DNA from: Flavobacteriaceae bacterium PS02336
GTDB taxonomy: Bacteria > Bacteroidota > Bacteroidia > Flavobacteriales > Flavobacteriaceae
Assembly: GCA_029960065.1 (NCBI GenBank)
Contig: JASCOF010000002.1
Location: 62,001-126,000 of the forward strand
DNA: 64,000 nt
Reading direction: 5' to 3'
Shown here: positions 16,207 to 24,729 of the stretch, piece after piece
How positions within the stretch are numbered: the first letter of the stretch is position 1
Layout: each line of letters begins with the position of its first letter
The notes under the pieces: generated by a model
What the model was told of the DNA's origin: nothing
The model's input: only the letters and a program-made list of their open reading frames with translations
The model's database searches: none
Program-made: the position numbers and the translations under genes

Positions 16207-18264
16207 TTACCAGATTTTGACTCTTTTTTCTGGTTCAACATACATTTTATCACCTTGTTTAATATTGAAAGCTTTGTAGAAAGCATCAACATTTTGAATT
16301 GGCACATAAGCTCTGTACATTCCAGGTGAGTGCGGGTCTGTTTTCACTTGATTTTTGATTGCTTCGTCTCTGGATTTTGTTCTCCAAACGGTAGCCCAAG
16401 AAATAAAGAATCGTTGTTCTGGTGTAAATCCGTCAATTAAACCCGGATTACCATTTTCTTTCAAATATAATTGAAGACCATCATAAGCTGCGTTAATCCC
16501 GCCTAAATCTCCAATATTTTCACCTAAAGTAAAATGACCATCAACATGAACTCCTGGCAATGGTTCAAGAGCGCTGTATTGGTTTGCTAAATCAGTTCCT
16601 AAAGCAGTAAATTGTTTCAAATCATTTTCTGTCCACCAGTCTACTAAGTTTCCTTCTGCATTGTAACGTGCACCAGAATCATCGAATCCGTGCGAGATTT
16701 CGTGACCGATAACAGCTCCAATTCCGCCATAATTTACAGCTTCATCAGCTTGGTAATTGTAGAAAGGCGGCTGTAAGATTGCTGCTGGAAATACAATTTC
16801 GTTATAAGACGGATTGTAATACGCATTTACAGTTTGCGGAGACATTCCCCACTCTGTTTTATCAACCGGTTTGCTTAATTTATCAATACTTTTTTGGAAT
16901 CCCCATCTTGATAAATTCTTCATGTTATCAAAATAAGTTCCGCCTTCAGCAACACTTTTCATTGTTAAAGCAGAGTAGTCTTTCCATTTATCAGGATATC
17001 CAATTTTGATTGTGATTTTATTTAATTTCTCAATCGCTTTTACTTTTGTTTCAGGAGACATCCAAGCTAGAGAATTGATTCTGTTTTTGTACGCTAAAAT
17101 TACATTCTGAATCATCTTGTATGCTTTCTCTTTTGCTTCAGCAGGAAATAATTTTTCTACATACAGTTTTCCCAGCGCTTCACCTACAGTTCCATTTACG
17201 ATATTAAGCGCTCTTTCTTCTGCAGGAAGCTGTTTGATTGCACCTCTTAATGTTTTACTGTAAAAATCAAAACGTGCATTATCAAGCTCTGTTGATAATT
17301 GTCCCGAAGCTCCGTTTAATAAATCCCATTTTAGATATTCTTTCCAAGCCGCTACTTTGTTCTCTGTAAAAACGGTTTGCAAAGCGGTCATATATTTTGG
17401 TTCAGAAACAATTACTGTTTCTAATTTTGTGATTCCTAAACCAGCAAAATATTCATTCCATTTAATAGCCGGCGTCAATTTTTGAACTTCTGCCACCGTC
17501 ATAGGATTGTATTGCAAACGGCTGTCTCTTCTTGCTACTCTGTCCAATCTTGGCTGCGATAATTCTGTTTCTAAAGCTAAAATTGCTGCTGCACTCTGTT
17601 TTGCTTTTTCTGGAGATTCTCCAATAAACTGAAGCATTCTAGCCACATGCTGTTCATATTTAGCACGTTTTTCTTTAGAATCTTTATCATCAGAAGTGTA
17701 GTAATCTTTATCTGGAAGTCCAAGTCCGCTTGGCGCAAGATTTACAGAATTTTTAGAACTGTCTTTATCATCGGCACCAACATAAATTCCGAAAAATCCA
17801 GAACCGCCTTCTTTTTCCATTTCAACCAAATATTTCTGTAAATCAGCCACATTTTTAATGGCATCAATTTTTTTCAAATAAGGTTTTAGTGGTTCGATTC
17901 CTTTTTTGTCTCTGCCGATAGTATCCAAATACGTATTGAATAAGTTAACCGCTTTTCCCTGATCAGTATTCGATTTGTATTTTGGGTTTTTAGAAGCATC
18001 TTTTAAAACTGCCATTACATCTTTATCTGTTCTTTTGATCAGTTCATTAAAACTTCCCCAAGTTGTACGATCGCTTGGAATCTCTGTTTTGTCCAGCCAA
18101 GTTCCATTTACATATTTGAAAAAATCCTGACTTGGGCTGACTTTCGTATCCATATAAGATACATTAATACCTGGCTCTTTTGGTGCGTTTTGGGCTTGAA
18201 CTGCTGTTAAAGAAAACATTGCAGATATAACACCAAAAACAGGTTTAGCAAATTGTTTTTTCAT
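16207..18264 (-). CDS. M13-family zinc metallopeptidase (PepO/neprilysin type), copy B
   Basis: This 685-residue protein is the tandem partner of copy A. It has a signal peptide (MKKQFAKPVFGVISAMFSLT, cleavage near VQAQ), an intact HEISH zinc site near residue 530 and an intact ENIGDLGG third-ligand motif near 590. By eye the two proteins are closely similar over their full length, most strongly in the last 200 residues. They differ mainly in the N-terminal lobe that shapes the substrate cavity. Each has its own promoter and terminator, so they are separate transcription units. Family members cleave peptides up to a few kilodaltons; a role in peptide nutrition or turnover is inference. Confidence 0.94.
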   Translation of the reverse strand: MKKQFAKPVFGVISAMFSLTAVQAQNAPKEPGINVSYMDTKVSPSQDFFKYVNGTWLDKTEIPSDRTTWGSFNELIKRTDKDVMAVLKDASKNPKYKSNTDQGKAVNLFNTYLDTIGRDKKGIEPLKPYLKKIDAIKNVADLQKYLVEMEKEGGSGFFGIYVGADDKDSSKNSVNLAPSGLGLPDKDYYTSDDKDSKEKRAKYEQHVARMLQFIGESPEKAKQSAAAILALETELSQPRLDRVARRDSRLQYNPMTVAEVQKLTPAIKWNEYFAGLGITKLETVIVSEPKYMTALQTVFTENKVAAWKEYLKWDLLNGASGQLSTELDNARFDFYSKTLRGAIKQLPAEERALNIVNGTVGEALGKLYVEKLFPAEAKEKAYKMIQNVILAYKNRINSLAWMSPETKVKAIEKLNKITIKIGYPDKWKDYSALTMKSVAEGGTYFDNMKNLSRWGFQKSIDKLSKPVDKTEWGMSPQTVNAYYNPSYNEIVFPAAILQPPFYNYQADEAVNYGGIGAVIGHEISHGFDDSGARYNAEGNLVDWWTENDLKQFTALGTDLANQYSALEPLPGVHVDGHFTLGENIGDLGGINAAYDGLQLYLKENGNPGLIDGFTPEQRFFISWATVWRTKSRDEAIKNQVKTDPHSPGMYRAYVPIQNVDAFYKAFNIKQGDKMYVEPEKRVKIW

Positions 18265-18288
18265 AAAAATTTATAGTTTAAGGGAAAA

Positions 18289-18329
18289 TACAAACATATT
18301 GTTATTATTTAAAAGTTTGTGTTAAAATT
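18289..18329 (-). promoter_or_regulatory. Promoter of M13 peptidase copy B
   Basis: CAAACATA at 18291-18298 reads TATGTTTG on the minus strand. The block to 18329 matches that upstream of copy A in two conserved segments with identical ten-base spacing. Confidence 0.65.
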
Positions 18330-18468
18330 GTAACTGTAAAATCAAATAGAAGAATAAATTTCACAATAACGAATCTTAATCTTGACGTATTAGTTACAGA
18401 TTGATACTAAAAGTTACAAAAGGCTGTTAAAAAAATAAAGCAGTAAAGTTTTTAAAACCTGCTTTTTG

Positions 18469-18476
18469 TATTTTTG
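18469..18476 (+). promoter_or_regulatory. sco1-like gene promoter -7 element
   Basis: TATTTTTG fits TAnnTTTG. A 7-bp inverted repeat (AAAGCAG at 18437-18443, CTGCTTT at 18459-18465) lies across the expected spacer and could be an operator. A TTG at 18474 that could open a longer frame lies inside this element, so the ATG at 18492 is preferred. Confidence 0.55.
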
Positions 18477-18491
18477 CGCCAAATTATTTTT

Positions 18492-19157
18492 ATGAAATCG
18501 CTTTTATATAAATACCGTAAATTCTTTATTGTTTTAATTGTATTTTCGGTTGTTACGATATCTTTGTTTTACTCGGCTTTAAAACCTAAAAAAACATTAC
18601 CAATTTACAATCCTGCCGATGTAAATCCTGAATTAGTAGACAGTACAGTTCAATATAAAAGCAAATACCACACGATTGCCGATTTCTCTTTTGTGAATCA
18701 GAATGGTGATACTATTACCCAGAAAAACTACGAAGGCAAAATCTATGTTGCCGATTTCTTCTTTACGACTTGCGGTTCTATCTGCCCAAAAATGTCAACC
18801 AACCTTGTAGATGTTCAAAAAGCCGTTATCAACAATCCAAAAGTAATGCTGCTTTCTCATACGGTTTTTCCAGAAGTTGACAGTGTTTCTGTTTTGAAGG
18901 CTTATGCGATTAAATATGGCGTTGTCGACAGCAAATGGAATTTGGTTACAGGCGACAAAAAAGAAATTTACAAAATGGCTAGAAAATCATATCTGGCTGT
19001 AAAACTAGGAAGAGCAGATCAATTGTATGATATGGTGCATACGGAGAATTTTGTTTTGGTAGATCAAAAACGACGGGTACGAGGTTTTTATGACGGAACA
19101 AATAAAGAAGACATCAAACGTCTTTTGGAAGACATCGAATTTCTCTCAAAAGAGTAA
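18492..19157 (+). CDS. Sco1/SenC family copper chaperone
   Basis: This 221-residue thioredoxin-fold protein delivers copper to the CuA site of cytochrome oxidase or acts as a thiol reductase nearby. It has one N-terminal membrane anchor (residues about 10-28, FFIVLIVFSVVTISLFY) with the rest outside the cytoplasm. The metal-binding cysteines are in FFTTCGSICPKMSTNL near residue 95 (CxxxC), and the third ligand histidine is in YDMVHTENFVLVD near residue 180. I use ATG 18492; a start at TTG 18474 would fall in the promoter. The feo iron-uptake genes follow about 100 bases later but have their own promoter. Confidence 0.92.
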   Translation: MKSLLYKYRKFFIVLIVFSVVTISLFYSALKPKKTLPIYNPADVNPELVDSTVQYKSKYHTIADFSFVNQNGDTITQKNYEGKIYVADFFFTTCGSICPKMSTNLVDVQKAVINNPKVMLLSHTVFPEVDSVSVLKAYAIKYGVVDSKWNLVTGDKKEIYKMARKSYLAVKLGRADQLYDMVHTENFVLVDQKRRVRGFYDGTNKEDIKRLLEDIEFLSKE

Positions 19158-19207
19158 AAAACCCTTATTTTTAGAAACATTTAGCATTTGTCGAAGTGTT
19201 AAATGCC

Positions 19208-19236
19208 TTGAAATAAAGAATAATTGCCTACTTTTG
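19208..19236 (+). promoter_or_regulatory. feo operon promoter
   Basis: TTG at 19208-19210 and TACTTTTG at 19229-19236 are 18 bases apart, a good match to the -33 and -7 elements of Bacteroidetes promoters. The leader would be about 20 bases. I could not pick out a convincing Fur box. Confidence 0.65.
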
Positions 19237-19261
19237 CAATCTAAATTCAATCTAAATAAGC

Positions 19262-19501
19262 TTGCAAAATACTATCCACACTCTGAAAAAAGGCGAAAAA
19301 GCCATTATCAAAGATTTTGATATCGATCTTATTCCACTTAAATTATTAGAAATGGGTTGTCTGCCAGGCAGCTTAGTTGAATTACTGCAGATTGCTCCTT
19401 TTGGAGATCCATTGTATTTGGATATTAACGGTTCGCATGTGGCGATTCGTATTGAAACGGCTCGTGAAATTGAAGTTGAACTTATCCAAAACAATTTATA
19501 A
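19262..19501 (+). CDS. feoA: FeoA, ferrous iron transport accessory protein
   Basis: FeoA is a small SH3-like cytoplasmic protein that supports the FeoB ferrous-iron transporter. The 79 residues contain the family pattern: LKKGEKAIIKDFD, then LKLLEMGCLPGSLVELLQIA, then GDPLYLDINGSHVAIRIETA. No ATG precedes the conserved part, and an in-frame stop lies just upstream (19253), so the start must be the TTG at 19262. Its stop overlaps the feoB start by one base (TAATG), indicating coupled translation. The promoter ends a few bases upstream of the leader. Confidence 0.93.
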   Translation: MQNTIHTLKKGEKAIIKDFDIDLIPLKLLEMGCLPGSLVELLQIAPFGDPLYLDINGSHVAIRIETAREIEVELIQNNL

Positions 19502-21600
19502 TGAGCGTTCAGAATATTAATGTTGCCCTTATCGGGAATCCAAATACCGGAAAAACTTCTGTTTTCAATCAGCTTACAGGTTTAAATCAACAAGTTGGAA
19601 ATTATCCTGGAATTACAGTTGAGAAAAAAATGGGGTTTTGTAAACTGCCTCATAACATAAAAGCCAACATTCTCGATTTACCGGGAACGTATAGTTTGAA
19701 TGCAAGTTCAATGGACGAAAGTGTTGTAATTGAACTTTTGTTAAACAAAAATGACAAATTATATCCAGATGTTGCTGTTGTAGTAACTGATGTTGAGAAT
19801 CTAAAGAGAAACTTACTGATTTATACTCAAATCAAAGACCTTGAGATTCCGACGATTCTAGTAATAAATATGTCTGATCGTATGGAAAGAAAAGGTATTT
19901 CCTTGGATATTCCGTATTTGGAAGAAAAATTAAAAACCAAAATTGCATTAGTAAGTTCTCGTAAAGGTTTAGGAATTGATGAATTGAAAGAACTGATTGT
20001 TTCTTATAAAACGATTCCGAGCGAACCTTGTTTAAATGCTTCTGTGATTGATCCTGATTATTTTGAAAAGTTACAACATGCTTTTCCGAATCAATTAATG
20101 TATAAATTGTGGCTGGTGATTACACAAGACGTTAATTTTTCGAATTTAGACCGAAACGAAATCCGTAATACTTTTACCAAATCACATTCAGAATTAAAAC
20201 GTTTACAACAGAAAGAAACCATCAAAAGATATCAATTTATAAATGATGTTTTAAAAGAAGGTTTAAAAGTAGATGCTTCAATTGCAAAAGATATTCGTGC
20301 CAAATTAGACCGCGTTTTAACACATAAAGTTTGGGGTTACGTTATTTTCTTCGCGATTTTATTCCTGATCTTTCAATCTATTTTCAGCTGGTCAACCATT
20401 CCGATGGATTTTATTGACAGCACTTTTGCTTCATTAAGCAGCTGGGTTGCAGAAGAATTACCGAGCGGTATTTTGACCGATTTACTTTCGCAGGGAATTA
20501 TTCCGGGAATTGGCGGGGTCATTATTTTTATTCCGCAGATTGCCTTTTTATTCCTTTTCATTTCGATTCTGGAAGAAAGCGGTTATATGAGTCGTGTGGT
20601 ATTTTTAATGGATAAAATCATGCGACGATTCGGACTTTCAGGAAAAAGTGTTGTGCCTTTAATTTCAGGAACAGCTTGTGCGATTCCAGCAATTATGGCA
20701 ACCCGAAATATCGAAAACTGGAAAGAGCGTTTGATTACTATTTTAGTAACGCCGTTTACGACTTGTTCTGCAAGATTACCCGTTTACGCCATCATAATCT
20801 CTTTGGTTATTCCGAGTAAACGTATTTTCGGCGTTTTAAATCTTCAGGGATTAACATTGATGTCATTGTATGTTTTAGGTTTTTTTGCTGCCATTTTATC
20901 TGCTTATATTTTGAATAAAGTTTTAAAACTGGAATCAAAAACCTATTTTGTTGTCGAAATGCCAAGCTACAAAATGCCTCTTTTCAAAAACGTTGGAATC
21001 AATGTAGTAGAAAAAACAAAAGCATTTATTGTTGGCGCAGGTAAAATTATCTTAGCCATATCCGTAATTTTATGGTTCCTTGCTTCTTATGGACCTGGAA
21101 AAGATTTTAACGAAGCGGAATCAATTGTAAAAGAAAGATTTGCCAACACCACTTTAGACGAAACGCAGTTTGAAAACGAAGTGGCTTCTCAAAAATTAGA
21201 GAATTCTTATATTGGATTAATGGGAAGAGCGATTGAGCCAGCTATTCAGCCTTTGGGTTACGATTGGAAAATCGGAATCGCTTTAATCAGTTCGTTTGCT
21301 GCCCGTGAAGTTTTCGTTGGAACATTGGCAACCATTTATAGCGTTGGAGATACCGATAATGAATCGACTATAAAAAGCAAAATGCAGGCAGAAATTCGTC
21401 CAGATACTGGAAAAAAAGTGTTTGATTTTCCAACTGGAATATCGCTGCTTTTATTTTATGCTTTTGCTATGCAATGCGCCAGTACATTGGCGATTACAAA
21501 AAAAGAAACCAATTCTTGGAAATGGCCGGCAATGCAGTTAGGCTTAATGAGCGCGCTAGCTTATTTTACCGCATTAATTGCGTATCAACTTTTAAAATAA
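19501..21600 (+). CDS. feoB: FeoB, ferrous iron transporter
   Basis: FeoB imports Fe(II) across the inner membrane and carries an N-terminal G-protein domain. G1 is GNPNTGKTSVFNQ near residue 12, G3 is LDLPGTYSLN near 59, and G4 is NMSDR near 123. A helical linker follows to about residue 265. The membrane part has two gate regions: GGVIIFIPQIAFLFLFISIL with SGYMSRVVFLMD, and the cysteine motif SGTACAIPAIMATR near 395, with a second block at about 600-615 (FAAREVFVGTLATIYSVG). The 699-residue length is normal for Bacteroidetes. It is the central gene of a three-gene operon. Confidence 0.97.
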   Translation: MSVQNINVALIGNPNTGKTSVFNQLTGLNQQVGNYPGITVEKKMGFCKLPHNIKANILDLPGTYSLNASSMDESVVIELLLNKNDKLYPDVAVVVTDVENLKRNLLIYTQIKDLEIPTILVINMSDRMERKGISLDIPYLEEKLKTKIALVSSRKGLGIDELKELIVSYKTIPSEPCLNASVIDPDYFEKLQHAFPNQLMYKLWLVITQDVNFSNLDRNEIRNTFTKSHSELKRLQQKETIKRYQFINDVLKEGLKVDASIAKDIRAKLDRVLTHKVWGYVIFFAILFLIFQSIFSWSTIPMDFIDSTFASLSSWVAEELPSGILTDLLSQGIIPGIGGVIIFIPQIAFLFLFISILEESGYMSRVVFLMDKIMRRFGLSGKSVVPLISGTACAIPAIMATRNIENWKERLITILVTPFTTCSARLPVYAIIISLVIPSKRIFGVLNLQGLTLMSLYVLGFFAAILSAYILNKVLKLESKTYFVVEMPSYKMPLFKNVGINVVEKTKAFIVGAGKIILAISVILWFLASYGPGKDFNEAESIVKERFANTTLDETQFENEVASQKLENSYIGLMGRAIEPAIQPLGYDWKIGIALISSFAAREVFVGTLATIYSVGDTDNESTIKSKMQAEIRPDTGKKVFDFPTGISLLLFYAFAMQCASTLAITKKETNSWKWPAMQLGLMSALAYFTALIAYQLLK

Positions 21601-21606
21601 GAAATT

Positions 21607-21732
21607 ATGATTCAGAAGATTATAGCCTTTGCCATATTAGGATTTGCAGTTGCTTTCTTGATTAAAAAATACTTTTTTAAATCGAAAAAGAAAAAGGACT
21701 GCGGTAATGGAACTGATTGTGGATGTTCTTAA
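21607..21732 (+). CDS. FeoB-associated Cys-rich membrane protein
   Basis: This small gene encodes 41 residues: a hydrophobic helix (residues 5-19, IIAFAILGFAVAFLI), a strongly basic stretch (KKYFFKSKKKK), and a Cys-rich tail (DCGNGTDCGCS) with three cysteines. That layout matches the FeoB-associated Cys-rich membrane protein family found after feoB in many bacteria. Its start is seven bases after the feoB stop. It may bind iron or act as a FeoC-like accessory; the function is not established. The basic stretch after the helix suggests a cytoplasmic tail. Confidence 0.82.
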   Translation: MIQKIIAFAILGFAVAFLIKKYFFKSKKKKDCGNGTDCGCS

Positions 21733-21817
21733 TTAAAGGTTCTAAGGTACTGAGATTCTGAGGCACTAAGGTTAGGTTTAAACACTAAAGTTTGTTATAT
21801 AATTAATATACCAATAA

Positions 21818-21927
21818 AAAAGCCCCATCGGGGCGGTATATTTCTAGTTAAAATGTATCGCCCCACTGGGGCTTTTATGTAATTATTTGCAATATTTTGT
21901 TCTATAAATATTTAGCTCCGCTGGAGC
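21818..21927. repeat. REP-like palindrome cluster after the feo genes
   Basis: A long hairpin pairs 21818-21843 with 21851-21876 around a seven-base loop, allowing a few mismatches and wobble pairs. Each outer arm contains its own small GCCCC-three bases-GGGGC hairpin. A third unit, GCTCC-GCT-GGAGC, lies at 21915-21927. The left side reads AAAAAAGCCCC and the right GGGGCTTTT, so it may also end feo transcription. The repeated short stem with a three-base loop resembles REP elements moved by RAYT transposases. Confidence 0.75.
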
Positions 21928-21970
21928 ATTCTCAAATCCAATACTGAAAACTGAAACTGTGACTGAAAAC

Positions 21971-22624
21971 TTATTTCACCCCTTCCCATTCTGCATAAAA
22001 CTGCGCTAGGAAAGTTTCCATAAAACGATGCCTTTCAGCCGCGATTTGTTTTCCTTTTTCAGTATTCATTTTGTCTCTCAAAAGTAAAAGCTTTTCGTAG
22101 AAGTGATTTATTGTTGGCGCATTATTCTTTTTATACTCTTCTTTTGTCATATTTGTGATTGGCTCGATTGCTGGATCGTACAAAGCTCGATTCTTAAATC
22201 CGCCGTAATTGAAAGCTCTTGCAACACCAATAGCTCCAATTGCATCTAAACGATCCGCGTCTTGCACAATATCCAATTCGACAGACGAGAACTTCTTTTC
22301 GAAATTTCCGCCTTTATAAGAGATATTTTCAATGATATTGACAACATGAACAATTATCTCCTCAGAAACGTTTTCGACTTCTAAAAACGCTCTCGCGGTC
22401 TTTGGACCAATAGTTTCATCTCCATTATGAAATTTACTATCTGCAATATCATGTAATAAAGCACCCAATTGCACAACGGTAAGATCACAATCGGTATCTT
22501 TTGCAATCAAAAGTGCATTTTTATACACACGTTCAATATGAAACCAATCGTGTCCGCCTTCGGCATTGTTTAGTTTTTCTTTTACGAAAACAATCGTTTT
22601 GTTTATTAGTTCAGAAGTATTCAT
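21971..22624 (-). CDS. HD-domain metal-dependent phosphohydrolase
   Basis: This 217-residue cytoplasmic protein belongs to the HD superfamily of metal-dependent phosphohydrolases, YedJ-like branch. Metal ligands are readable as H in GGHDWFHIERVY near residue 24, HD in LGALLHDIADSKFH near residue 57, and D in IVQDADRLDAIGAIG near residue 129. The substrate is unknown; relatives act on nucleotides. It lies alone downstream of the desaturase gene with a repeat-rich gap between. The length and motif spacing are normal. Confidence 0.88.
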   Translation of the reverse strand: MNTSELINKTIVFVKEKLNNAEGGHDWFHIERVYKNALLIAKDTDCDLTVVQLGALLHDIADSKFHNGDETIGPKTARAFLEVENVSEEIIVHVVNIIENISYKGGNFEKKFSSVELDIVQDADRLDAIGAIGVARAFNYGGFKNRALYDPAIEPITNMTKEEYKKNNAPTINHFYEKLLLLRDKMNTEKGKQIAAERHRFMETFLAQFYAEWEGVK

Positions 22625-22705
22625 GAATTATTTGTATTTGAATTTCCCGCAGATCATACAGATTAAGCAGATTTTACGCGAAAGTTTTTATTTTAAAATA
22701 AAAAA

Positions 22706-22743
22706 TGTTGATTGTTAGATTTTAAAAATTCTAACAATCAACA
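22706..22743. repeat. 14-bp perfect inverted repeat
   Basis: TGTTGATTGTTAGA at 22706-22719 pairs exactly with 22730-22743 around a ten-base A/T loop. It lies in the gap between the desaturase and HD genes. The gap also holds a half copy of the CAGATTAAGCAGATT-type intergenic words (about 22653-22675) and A/T word repeats next to the desaturase stop (22780-22815). Confidence 0.75.
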
Positions 22744-22819
22744 AATATATTTACAATTTCATTTGACTATAAAATTAGTTTATCAATAAATCTAAATTCT
22801 AAAATCAGAAATCTAAAAT

Positions 22820-23812
22820 CTACAATCTTGCAGGTTCAACCCATTTAAAGATGTGTGATTCTTGTGGAATAACAATTCTTTCTGAAATTCTAGCCATACG
22901 AGCTGGTAATTTCATTAAATAATCACGTGCTTTCTCTGCTTCATCAGTCAAATTGGTAATTTTATCCACTTCCCATTTAGTGATTAATTTCTGCATAATA
23001 TCAACATAATCATTCGCCGTGTAAACTCCGATACGCTGTGCAGAATCTGAAAACTGCTCAAAAGCTGTGCTTATTTTTTGACCAGATTCTCTCAAGAAGT
23101 GCGCCGGCATCACGATTTTTTGTTTCATCATGTATTGAAACGCCAGCATCATTTCGCTTGGATCAACTTGAAAAATTCTAGTTACAAATTCGCTGTATGC
23201 ATGGTGATGACGCATTTCGTCACCCGCAATCATTTTACACATTTTAGACAATTTGTTATCGCCAAATTTCTTTGCAATCTGCGATACTCTATTGTGTGAA
23301 ACATATGTTGCTAATTCCTGGAAACTAGTGTATACAAAGTTTTTGTACGGGTCAGTTCCAGTTCCAATATCAAAACCGTCGTTGATTAAATGCTGCGTTG
23401 TCATTTCGATTTCACGCATATTTACACGACCAGACAAATACAAGTATTTATTTAAAAGATCTCCGTGGCGGTTTTCTTCTCCGGTCCATTGACGGATCCA
23501 TTTAGACCAACCGTTTCCACCGTTTTCAATCTGGTCAACACCTTCTACATCCATTAACCAAGACTCATATGTAGGCAAAGCTTCTTCAGTGATGGTATCA
23601 CCTACAAGCGTAACCCAGAAATCGTATGGTAATTCTTTAGCAATTTCGCGTAATTCTTTTACCTCTTCAAAGAAATTTTCTCCTTCAGAATTAGGTAGAA
23701 AATCCGACGGCTGCCAAATTTTTTCCACTGGAATTAAATACTGTTCAACGAAGCTATCCACGTTTTTTTCCAAAAACTGCATTACTTCTAATCTAATGTT
23801 TTTTATAGACAT
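22820..23812 (-). CDS. Acyl-ACP desaturase (soluble, ferritin-like)
   Basis: This 330-residue enzyme introduces a double bond into acyl-ACP using a di-iron centre, O2 and ferredoxin-type electrons. The two iron-ligand repeats are readable as WTGEENRHGDLLNKYLYL (EExRH) near residue 127 and AGDEMRHHHAYSEF (DExRH) near residue 210. There is no signal peptide or membrane helix, as expected of the plant stearoyl-ACP desaturase type. It lies 45 bases after a PlsC-type acyltransferase gene on the same strand, so both likely serve membrane lipid synthesis as one transcript. Confidence 0.93.
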   Translation of the reverse strand: MSIKNIRLEVMQFLEKNVDSFVEQYLIPVEKIWQPSDFLPNSEGENFFEEVKELREIAKELPYDFWVTLVGDTITEEALPTYESWLMDVEGVDQIENGGNGWSKWIRQWTGEENRHGDLLNKYLYLSGRVNMREIEMTTQHLINDGFDIGTGTDPYKNFVYTSFQELATYVSHNRVSQIAKKFGDNKLSKMCKMIAGDEMRHHHAYSEFVTRIFQVDPSEMMLAFQYMMKQKIVMPAHFLRESGQKISTAFEQFSDSAQRIGVYTANDYVDIMQKLITKWEVDKITNLTDEAEKARDYLMKLPARMARISERIVIPQESHIFKWVEPARL

Positions 23813-23857
23813 TACTTATTATAGATTTGGGTTGTACGTTTTAGCTCGGACTAAAAC

Positions 23858-24604
23858 TTAAACCTGTTTATACTCATTTATTCCTTCTTTAACTGCTTTT
23901 TCAGTAATCTCCATCAGCTCTTCAAATTTATAATCTTTAACAGCCAAAGCTTTATGTGCTGTAAATTTCAGGTGATTTCCTAAACCAACAGGAAAAAAAC
24001 CAAACTTTACCATTTTCCAAGAATTATTAATACTTACCGGTACAACATATGCAGATGGTGCATATTTGCATAGAATTTTTAAGCCGCTTTGAGCGAATTC
24101 TTTTGGTTTTCCTGTCTTACTTCTTGTTCCTTCTGGGAAGATAACGGCAGATCTTGTGTGTTTTTCGATATATTCAGACAAGCCTTTGATAACTGGTATC
24201 GCTTGTTTAGGGTCTTTTCGGTCAATTAAGACAGATCCGCCGTATTTCAAATTAAAAGAAACACTTGGAATTCCGCTGCCTAATTCCTTCTTACTTACAA
24301 ATTTACAATGAAAACGTCTAAAGTACCAAATCATTGCCACGATATCGTACATACTTTGGTGATTTGCCACAAAAATGATAGGAACTCCCGTCGGAATTGT
24401 CTCTCTATTTTCAATTGTATACCTCGTTCCAACAAGATTTGTGCATCTTAAAAGGAAGAAGTTTAAATAATCTACGCTTTTTTTATGAGCCTGGTAACCA
24501 AAAACATTTAAACAAATCCATTGAATTGGATGAAAAACAGCCAAACACAAACCAAATAATAAATAGTAAATTACCGATATTGGATAAGAAATAATTTTTT
24601 CCAT
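23858..24604 (-). CDS. plsC: 1-acyl-sn-glycerol-3-phosphate acyltransferase
   Basis: PlsC acylates lysophosphatidic acid to phosphatidic acid at the inner membrane. The 248-residue protein has one or two N-terminal hydrophobic helices (VIYYLLFGLCLAVFHPIQWI), the catalytic motif ANHQSMYDIVAMI (NHxxxxD) near residue 81, the phosphate-binding VIFPEGTRSKTGKP near residue 154, and a conserved AYVVPVSINNSW near 180. The length is usual. It is the first gene of a probable pair with the acyl-ACP desaturase. A CAAAAGTA at 24623-24630 (minus-strand TACTTTTG) is a likely promoter element. Confidence 0.93.
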   Translation of the reverse strand: MEKIISYPISVIYYLLFGLCLAVFHPIQWICLNVFGYQAHKKSVDYLNFFLLRCTNLVGTRYTIENRETIPTGVPIIFVANHQSMYDIVAMIWYFRRFHCKFVSKKELGSGIPSVSFNLKYGGSVLIDRKDPKQAIPVIKGLSEYIEKHTRSAVIFPEGTRSKTGKPKEFAQSGLKILCKYAPSAYVVPVSINNSWKMVKFGFFPVGLGNHLKFTAHKALAVKDYKFEELMEITEKAVKEGINEYKQV

Positions 24605-24622
24605 GCTTCAAAAATTAATGCG

Positions 24623-24630
24623 CAAAAGTA
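24623..24630 (-). promoter_or_regulatory. plsC promoter -7 element
   Basis: The minus strand reads TACTTTTG, matching TAnnTTTG. The transcript would start near 24617, about 13 bases before the ATG. No clear -33 element is seen. Confidence 0.5.
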
Positions 24631-24690
24631 ATAAATATATTTTTAGGCTTATTAAAATTAAAAACAATAACCGTTTTTCTGGTTTAATTG

Positions 24691-24698
24691 TACCTTTG
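24691..24698 (+). promoter_or_regulatory. rnpA promoter -7 element
   Basis: TACCTTTG matches TAnnTTTG, about 30 bases before the rnpA ATG, and is divergent from the plsC promoter. Confidence 0.55.
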
Positions 24699-24729
24699 TA
24701 CCAAAATTTGCAAATTTTTTCTGAATTAA

